Assembly (NCBI RefSeq): GCF_021545335.1
Contig: NZ_CP089312.1
Coordinates: 6,200,001-6,264,000 of the forward strand
From: Streptomyces sp. GQFP
GTDB taxonomy: Bacteria > Actinomycetota > Actinomycetes > Streptomycetales > Streptomycetaceae
Reading direction: 5' to 3'
DNA: 64,000 nt
The notes below the pieces were generated by a model, which was not told where the DNA came from, did not search any database, and saw only the letters and a list, made by a program, of their open reading frames with translations. Below, piece after piece: positions 59,235 to 64,000 of the stretch. Every line of letters starts with the position of its first letter. The first letter of the stretch is position 1. Made by a program: the position numbers and the translations under genes.

Positions 59235-60717
59235 ACAAGCGGACGCGGCGCCCTTGCTCATCCTGCACAGGCCCAGTGCTTGGTTCGGAGAAGAGCGCCA
59301 CCTCGGCTTTTACTGCCGTGTCGTCCCATTCGGGGTGCAACACCTTGACCTTGGTCGCGGTGCTGACGGCGCCGGCGCGGGCGAGCAGGTCGAGGGTTGT
59401 CCCGACCGACTGCATGGACTCGGCCACGCCCGATCCGAACTCGACCGTGGGGCGCTGCGGTGTGACCCTGCTGCCGAACATCAGCCGGTCGAGCATGAGT
59501 TGTACGTGCAGTTGCTCGGTGAGGGCGTGGCGCCAGTGTCCGGCTTTCTTGGTCCGGGTGATCGTGCTGCGCTGCGTGCGGGCGTCAACCTCGGTGGCGG
59601 TCACCGGTTGCCCGTCGGCGTCGAGGCCGAACGAACTGGGCGAGTAGCCGGCGGCCTGCGCTGCCTGCTTCACCAGACTCTCGGCGGTGGACCGGTGTTC
59701 GTCGACCCTGATCCCGAACTGGGCGAGGGTGATGCCGTTCCCGCCCTCGGTGGGCGGGATCTTGAGGCCGGCCCATACCTCGGCTTCCTCGTCGAACGTG
59801 GCGCCCTGTCCGGGGCCGTTGTCGCGTAGGTAGCCGTCCGGGACGATCAGCCGCGCGCGGGCGAGGCGGATGTCTCGCATCCAACTCGTCCATGTTGTGT
59901 CGAGGCTGTCGAGCAGGTCGTGAATCGGGGCGGCGTAGTCGCTGCGCCCGATCGGCGCGGTGCGGTGCAGCCGGTTGGGAAGCATGTTCGGCACGTAGCT
60001 CGCGGTGAGCTGCGGTATGCCGGTGCTGATGGTCTGTCCGTCGCCCTCGCGGTCGAGGCTGTCGACCATGCCGCGGGTGTCGGGGTGGTCTGCGAGCGAC
60101 ATGAGGCGGCCGAGGTTGTCGCGGGTGCCCTGGTACAGGGCGTGGCGGACGTAGCCGGGCTCGTGTGCCTCGATGTGCCGCCATACCTCGCGGTCGCCGG
60201 CGGGGCCGGGCAACTCTCGCCAGAACTGGACCGACTGGAGCATGCCGAACCTGAACTCGGGTATGGCCTGGTCGGGCTGCATGGCCGTGATCATCGGGTA
60301 GTCGGCAACCTCGCGGTCCCATGTGGTCCGCAGGTAGACGCCGGACAGGGCGGCGGCCTGCTCGGCGGCGCCGAGGCAGAGAGATTGCAGCCGGCCGCGG
60401 TCCGCGAGGTCGTCGAGGCGATCCTGAGTCATGGTGTCGGCGGCCGTGACTTTCGGCATGTCGGCGAACAGGAGATCGGCCGAGGTGGCGGCGATGTCGC
60501 CGGCGAGGGGGATGTGTAGGCGGTGGTCCGGCCTGGTGTCGCCGTTGCGGCGGCGCCCCCACAGTCGCCACTTTCGCTCGCGGGTGGCTTGGTGGCGGTA
60601 GAGGTTGGACAGGCGGTGGCGGTCACCGGAGTACCACGCATCGTCTACGGCCATCTCGCGGTAGTGGCGGGCCCACTGCGGCGGCGGCCACGGCGTGTTA
60701 TTCGCGGGGAGCGGCAT
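59083..60717 (-). CDS. Phage portal protein, C-terminus replaced by the inserted element
   Basis: Frame of 544 residues from ATG 60717. SPP1 Gp6/actinophage portal features: ADDAWYSGDRHRLSNLYR-like N-terminus, HIPLAGDIAATSADLLFAD, AALSGVYLRTTWDREVADYP, PPTEGGNGITLAQFGIRVDE and a final LHPEWDDTAVKAEV. After about residue 475 the frame reads antisense through element DNA (GRRVRLFTPWRGSAAQKLG and on) for ~65 residues that have no portal character. So the gene is probably broken near its end. Confidence 0.88.
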   Translation of the reverse strand: MPLPANNTPWPPPQWARHYREMAVDDAWYSGDRHRLSNLYRHQATRERKWRLWGRRRNGDTRPDHRLHIPLAGDIAATSADLLFADMPKVTAADTMTQDRLDDLADRGRLQSLCLGAAEQAAALSGVYLRTTWDREVADYPMITAMQPDQAIPEFRFGMLQSVQFWRELPGPAGDREVWRHIEAHEPGYVRHALYQGTRDNLGRLMSLADHPDTRGMVDSLDREGDGQTISTGIPQLTASYVPNMLPNRLHRTAPIGRSDYAAPIHDLLDSLDTTWTSWMRDIRLARARLIVPDGYLRDNGPGQGATFDEEAEVWAGLKIPPTEGGNGITLAQFGIRVDEHRSTAESLVKQAAQAAGYSPSSFGLDADGQPVTATEVDARTQRSTITRTKKAGHWRHALTEQLHVQLMLDRLMFGSRVTPQRPTVEFGSGVAESMQSVGTTLDLLARAGAVSTATKVKVLHPEWDDTAVKAEVALFSEPSTGPVQDEQGRRVRLFTPWRGSAAQKLGRVGRQARSAVSRRGLLCGHCEPQAKGWQPKRSVALRL

Positions 60718-60922
60718 CGGCGGTCACCTCCTGCTCGTCGTCGGGGGGCTCGTCGGCGGCGAGCACCAGGGCGGCGGCAAGGTCGCGCAAAGCGGCGGCG
60801 CACTGCGGCCATGTCGGCTGGTCGGGGTCGAGGGCGAGCGTGCCGGCCTCGATCACATGGCCCCCGATGTCGAGGCGCACGGGCAGGTGAACGGTCGGCG
60901 AGAGGGGCGGGGTGTGCGCCAC
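60698..60922 (-). CDS. Small phage protein between terminase and portal
   Basis: 74 residues from GTG 60922. VHLPVRLDIGGHVIEAGTLA, then an Ala/Leu helix and an acidic tail (ADEPPDDEQEV). Overlaps the portal start by 20 bases. No known domain; a small head-module protein by position. Confidence 0.6.
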   Translation of the reverse strand: MAHTPPLSPTVHLPVRLDIGGHVIEAGTLALDPDQPTWPQCAAALRDLAAALVLAADEPPDDEQEVTADAAPRE

Positions 60923-60934
60923 GGCGGCGGCCTC

Positions 60935-62176
60935 CTAGGCGGCGAGGGTGAGCAGGTGCCGCCACTCGTGGGCGGTGGAGTGCACGGCGTAGCGCAGTGC
61001 GTCGGCGCTGTGGTCGTCCGACTTGATCGGGGCGTCGTCGCCGCGCTCGGTGGCCTTGGGGTCCCATGAGTAACCGGGCAACTCGTCGAGCAGGCCCGTA
61101 CAGGACTCGTGCACCAGTAGCCGGCCGGCGGCGAGCAGGGCGGCCACGCTGCGGATGCCTTCCACCACGTCGTTCCGTGCGCGGGCGAGGCCCGGGTGCC
61201 CGTCCTGCCACATCTGCGTAGTGAAAGAGGCGGCCGAGGGGTCGATGAACGTCCACTCGGGCGTGATGGCGAGGTCGGCGAGCCATGACCGGACGGCGCC
61301 GCTGTACTGCGCATCGGTCATGCTGCGGTGCTTGGCGCGGGAGTCGTGCCGCCACTCGTTCGTGACGTACAGGCGGCCGTCGACTCCCTCGCCCAACACG
61401 ACGGCGGCGAACGGGTTGGTGGTGCCGTAGTCGATGCCGCACCAGTAACGGCGCATCGCCGGTAGCTCGGCGACCACGTGCCGGGCCTCGTCCCACATGT
61501 CATAGACGGCGCCCTCGGCGACCACCCATGCGCCATCGATCATCCGCCGGCGCCACAGTCCGACGTACTCGGCAGTGAGGTCGGCGACGTACTCGGCAGA
61601 CAACGACGGGTTGTCGGCGAGGCGGAAGTGCCACGCGCGCAAGTTCAGTTCGCCGGCGCGGTCAATGTATCCGGTCTTGAGCCAGTGCCTCGGGCTGTCC
61701 GGGTTGGTCGTGGCGAACAGGCGGGCGCCGGGCACGGACAGGCGGGCGAGTAGCTGAGTCCAGAACCCTTCGGGCAACAGGGTTGCCTCGTCCACGTAGG
61801 CGAGCTGCGCGGTGAGGCCACGTAGGCGGCCCTCGGCGCGCGCGTCGGCGGCGCCGATCAGGTGGACGGTGCGGCCGAGGATGACGGCCGTGGTGGCGCC
61901 TCGGGTGTGCACGACGTGCCGGGCGAGGGGGCCGAACAGGGCGCGGTCTTGCAGGGGTTCGAGAACGTTGCGTTCGATCGTCTGAAGGCTGCGCCCACAG
62001 ATGATGATGAGTCCCGACGGGCCGGCCGTGGCAATGGCGATGACGAACGCCAGTAGCGAGGCGATCGTCTTGCCGGACCGGACCGACCCATGCCAGAGGT
62101 TGATACGGGCCGTGGCCTGCCCGATGGACGTGAGCTGTTTGCGGGACAGGGGCAGGCGGTCGAGGTCGAGCAACAC
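60935..62176 (-). CDS. Phage terminase large subunit
   Basis: 413 residues from GTG 62176. ATPase: Walker A GSVRSGKT, Walker B LAYVDEATLL, and coupling motif FATTNPDSPRHW. Nuclease: GIDYGTTNPFAAVV, FIDPSAASF, DDHSADALRYAV supply the conserved acidic residues. Packages concatemeric DNA into procapsids. Coupled to the small terminase gene by a 3-base gap. Confidence 0.95.
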   Translation of the reverse strand: MLLDLDRLPLSRKQLTSIGQATARINLWHGSVRSGKTIASLLAFVIAIATAGPSGLIIICGRSLQTIERNVLEPLQDRALFGPLARHVVHTRGATTAVILGRTVHLIGAADARAEGRLRGLTAQLAYVDEATLLPEGFWTQLLARLSVPGARLFATTNPDSPRHWLKTGYIDRAGELNLRAWHFRLADNPSLSAEYVADLTAEYVGLWRRRMIDGAWVVAEGAVYDMWDEARHVVAELPAMRRYWCGIDYGTTNPFAAVVLGEGVDGRLYVTNEWRHDSRAKHRSMTDAQYSGAVRSWLADLAITPEWTFIDPSAASFTTQMWQDGHPGLARARNDVVEGIRSVAALLAAGRLLVHESCTGLLDELPGYSWDPKATERGDDAPIKSDDHSADALRYAVHSTAHEWRHLLTLAA

Positions 62177-62179
62177 GGC

Positions 62180-62704
62180 TCACCCCCCGTCCGCGGCCTC
62201 CCCGGGGTCCGGGTCGCCGGCGGCCTGCGTCAGTGCGTCGCCGAGGGCGCCCAACATCGAACGCACCTGCTCGGATCCCTCGCCGCCCTCAACAGGGGCG
62301 AGGCGTAGGGACTGCTGAATGGCGGTCGCGGTGGCGCCGATGATCTGGCGCTGGTCGGCGAAACGGGGTTGGTCGAGGTGGACCTGTTGCCACTTCCCGT
62401 CCTTGCCGGCGAACTCCCCGTAGACGGTTGGTTGCCAGAGCTGCGCGCGTAGCCGCTCGGCGTCGTTGTGCAGCGCGAGGGCGAGGGCGGCGCGGCGGTC
62501 GGCGAGGTCTGCCGTGCGTACGGCGGTGGCGGCGGCCACCTCGGCGGCGCGGTCGAACGTGAGGGGCGGCTCGAACGCGGCGGCGATCTTCGAAACGGTC
62601 GAGGGGCTGCGCTTGATGGCGCGGGCGATGTCGTTGCGGGACTTGCCCGCGGCGTGCAGCTCGCGCACGCGGCGGCGGTCGTCGTCGTCGATGGGGCGGC
62701 CCAC
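62180..62704 (-). CDS. Phage terminase small subunit
   Basis: 174 residues from GTG 62704 (GAGGGGG). N-terminal HTH (DDRRRVRELHAAGKSRNDIA, then SPSTVSKIAAAF), a helical middle and a C-terminal acidic tail. Recognises phage DNA for packaging. Directly upstream of the large subunit. Confidence 0.85.
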   Translation of the reverse strand: MGRPIDDDDRRRVRELHAAGKSRNDIARAIKRSPSTVSKIAAAFEPPLTFDRAAEVAAATAVRTADLADRRAALALALHNDAERLRAQLWQPTVYGEFAGKDGKWQQVHLDQPRFADQRQIIGATATAIQQSLRLAPVEGGEGSEQVRSMLGALGDALTQAAGDPDPGEAADGG

Positions 62705-62728
62705 GGCTCACCCCCTCGGGCATGGGAA

Positions 62729-62761
62729 CGCCCCCACCGCTACGGGGGCGCGGTGGGGGCG
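62729..62761. terminator. Terminator between cargo lipoprotein and terminase
   Basis: Perfect 12-bp stem CGCCCCCACCGC (62729-62740) / GCGGTGGGGGCG (62750-62761). It isolates the lipoprotein transcript from the late genes. Confidence 0.85.
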
Positions 62762-62777
62762 TGGTCCGGTGGTGCTC

Positions 62778-63176
62778 CTACTTGGCGGGGCAGGTACGGC
62801 CTTCCTGCGCCTCGTATTCGGTCTTCCCGTCGTCGAGGCCGGTCGAGGCGGCGCCGATGTTGCCGACAGCCTTACGGCCGTTGGCCAACCGATTGTCCAC
62901 GCTGGCCGTGCCGCCGGTCGCACAGTTGATCTCCACGAAGTAACCAGCGTCCTCGTGGAGCTTGCCGGCCACGTCGTCAAACACGGCGCGCAGTCCCTTG
63001 GTCGTCTTCACCTCGACCGTGACCGTGCGCTGATTCCCGCTGGTGTCCTGCTTGGTGATCTCGTACGCGGGTACGTCGGCGGCCTTGTCGCTGCTGCTGT
63101 CATCGCCACTGCTGCAAGCGGTGAGCGCTGCGAGGGCGGCGAGTAGGACGGCGGCGGCGGTGCTGCGGTGCTTCAC
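62778..63176 (-). CDS. Phage-encoded lipoprotein (cargo gene)
   Basis: 132 residues from GTG 63176 (GGGGGGAACC). Signal peptide RSTAAAVLLAALAALTAC with lipobox LTAC, then a Ser/Asp linker. The mature part (VTVEVKTTKGLRAVFDDVAG, GYFVEINCATGGTASVD) has a conserved Cys pair, the second near the C-terminus. Terminators on both sides mark it as an independent cargo unit. Surface exclusion is a possible role (inference). Confidence 0.8.
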   Translation of the reverse strand: MKHRSTAAAVLLAALAALTACSSGDDSSSDKAADVPAYEITKQDTSGNQRTVTVEVKTTKGLRAVFDDVAGKLHEDAGYFVEINCATGGTASVDNRLANGRKAVGNIGAASTGLDDGKTEYEAQEGRTCPAK

Positions 63177-63250
63177 GTGGTTCCCCCCACGGGTGCGGAT
63201 GATTCCTGTGTGTGACGCGTGAGGGGGGTGTGAAGGTTGCAGTGTGCATG

Positions 63251-63285
63251 CGAACGCCCCACCGCGGCGGACGGTGGGGCGTTCG
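63251..63285. terminator. Terminator between HTH protein and cargo lipoprotein
   Basis: Perfect 14-bp stem CGAACGCCCCACCG (63251-63264) / CGGTGGGGCGTTCG (63272-63285). Together with 62729 it flanks the lipoprotein gene. Confidence 0.85.
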
Positions 63286-63397
63286 GCTGCATGCGTGCTG
63301 CCAGTATCCGGGCACGCCGGGGACGGCCCCAACTCTAGGTCACAGATCGATAACGGCGCAACTCGCACGCGCGGGCCGGCGCGCGTCCGGTCGCGCG

Positions 63398-63802
63398 CTA
63401 CGCCTCCTCCTCGGCGCGGCGCTCCATCGCCGCGCTCCACGCGGCGCGTGTCCGGTCGGCGTAGGCGCGGACGATGCGATCCAAGGGCGCGGGAAGTGCG
63501 CCGGTGCGCCGGTCCACCAACACGTTCAGGTCCTGGATGAGCCGCGGGTCGAGTTCCTTGATGAGCGACGGGCGCCGTGGCGCGGGTGATGCGCCGCTGG
63601 TCGGGGCAGGTGGCGCGGCTTGCGGCGCGGTCTGTGGTGCTGCGGCCGGCGCCGGCGCTTCGAGATCGCGCGCCACGGTGCGGTGATGGATACCGAGGCG
63701 GCGCGCTATCTCGCGGTTAGACAGGCTGTCGGCGGCGAGGCGGCGCACGGTGGCGCGGCGCTCGGCGAGGTCGAGGGCGCCGGTAGTCTCTGTGGTGGCC
63801 AT
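63398..63802 (-). CDS. HTH (Xre/homeodomain-like) phage protein
   Basis: 134 residues from ATG 63802. LAADSLSNREIARRLGIHHR and TVARDLEAP form an HTH. A Pro/Ala-rich linker leads to a helical C-terminal half (LIKELDPRLIQDLNVLVDRR). Possibly a transcription or replication regulator at the start of the late region. Confidence 0.65.
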   Translation of the reverse strand: MATTETTGALDLAERRATVRRLAADSLSNREIARRLGIHHRTVARDLEAPAPAAAPQTAPQAAPPAPTSGASPAPRRPSLIKELDPRLIQDLNVLVDRRTGALPAPLDRIVRAYADRTRAAWSAAMERRAEEEA

Positions 63803-63906
63803 GGGGGTTGCTCCCATCGGTTAGTCGGCCCGCCCGGTGGTGACGTCACCGTGTGCGGGCCGCACCTGTGTGCGGGTTGGTGGTTGTCGCTGCGAGTGCT
63901 GAGCTG

Positions 63907-64000
63907 TTACTCGCCGACTGGCGGTGCCTCGCCGGTCACTTCGCCTGACTGCTCACGCAACTTTCGATAGACGTATGACGGGGAGACGCCAACGATTCCG
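63907..64000 (-). CDS. HTH protein, C-terminal end only
   Basis: Minus-strand frame open to the right edge. Visible residues GVSPSYVYRKLREQSG then a short acidic tail to TAA 63907. The GVSPSYVYRKLRE helix is a typical HTH recognition helix. The start lies outside the window. Confidence 0.6.
   Translation of the reverse strand, partial: GIVGVSPSYVYRKLREQSGEVTGEAPPVGE

Larger units (their letters stand above)
52446..59277. mobile_element. Paired tyrosine-recombinase element inserted at the phage portal gene
   Basis: Five plus-strand genes (52485-59234) in a minus-strand phage region. Edges approximate: left after the minor capsid start, right inside the portal 3' end (portal similarity fades around 59290-59304). 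An 8-base inverted pair ACTGGGCC (52446-52453) / GGCCCAGT (59270-59277) lies near both ends. Two overlapping recombinases suggest a Tn554-like or RIT-like element. Its lower-GC genes differ from the phage. Confidence 0.75.
35326..64000 (-). mobile_element. Siphovirus prophage (lysis to packaging genes; right end outside the window)
   Basis: A continuous minus-strand late region: packaging, portal, capsid, neck, tail chaperones, tape measure, tail tip, fibre, lysin, holin-like. The portal/minor-capsid junction is interrupted by a second element (about 52446-59277). Integrase, repressor and replication genes are not seen, so they are to the right or lost. No tRNA or obvious att duplication was found at the left edge. 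Confidence 0.88.

Overview
The window is high-GC actinobacterial DNA, almost certainly from a Streptomyces. Evidence: very high GC with C/G-rich third positions, many GTG starts, Ser/Thr kinase, Rpf and MazG genes, DUF397/DUF5753/DUF6879 regulator modules, and the core order mfd ... mazG - (P450) - rpf - rpf - eno - divIC - DUF501 - ppx/gppA. From memory, this matches the S. coelicolor region SCO3093-SCO3109; I could not run an alignment.

Layout. (1) 1-1824: a small accessory module (TPR regulator cut by the window edge, two small proteins). (2) 2165-16843: core chromosome, with mfd, an MT0933-type small protein, a secreted HNH nuclease, a GNAT acetyltransferase, two exported proteins, an N6-adenine DNA methylase-like protein, a membrane protein coupled to a Ser/Thr kinase, a SurA-like lipoprotein and mazG. 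(3) 16905-18848: a P-loop NTPase with Sel1/TPR-like repeats. (4) 18845-25210: a cytochrome P450 gene broken into a 5' and a 3' remnant, with a ~5.9-kb serine-recombinase element between them. The element carries an intact, closely related P450 on the opposite strand. (5) 25373-31241: core genes again (two resuscitation-promoting factors, the second behind a c-di-AMP riboswitch; enolase; DivIC; DUF501; Ppx/GppA). (6) 31365-35171: accessory minus-strand operon (phosphotransferase-like, Cys-tailed protein, unknown, histidine-kinase-like ATPase) facing an XRE/DUF397 pair. (7) 35326-64000: a siphovirus prophage read leftwards: lipoprotein cargo gene, small and large terminase, portal, minor capsid, Rmf-like, scaffold-like, major capsid, neck, tail, tape measure, baseplate/fibre, lysin and holin-like genes. 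Its right end, and presumably its integrase and repressor, lie outside the window.

The prophage is itself interrupted. A ~6.8-kb segment (about 52446-59277) lies between the portal 3' end and the minor capsid gene and replaces the portal C-terminus. It carries two overlapping tyrosine recombinases (TnpA/TnpB-like), an unknown membrane protein, a zeta-like P-loop kinase preceded by an 11-residue leaderless Cys-Cys leader peptide, and a phosphotransferase-like protein.

Most interesting points: the self-complementing P450 element; the serine recombinase that ends in an IS5-type transposase N-terminal domain (DUF4096-like); the paired-recombinase element sitting in a phage portal gene; the possible cysteine attenuator inside that element; and cargo genes inside the phage structural module. 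No tRNA, rRNA or CRISPR array was recognised.
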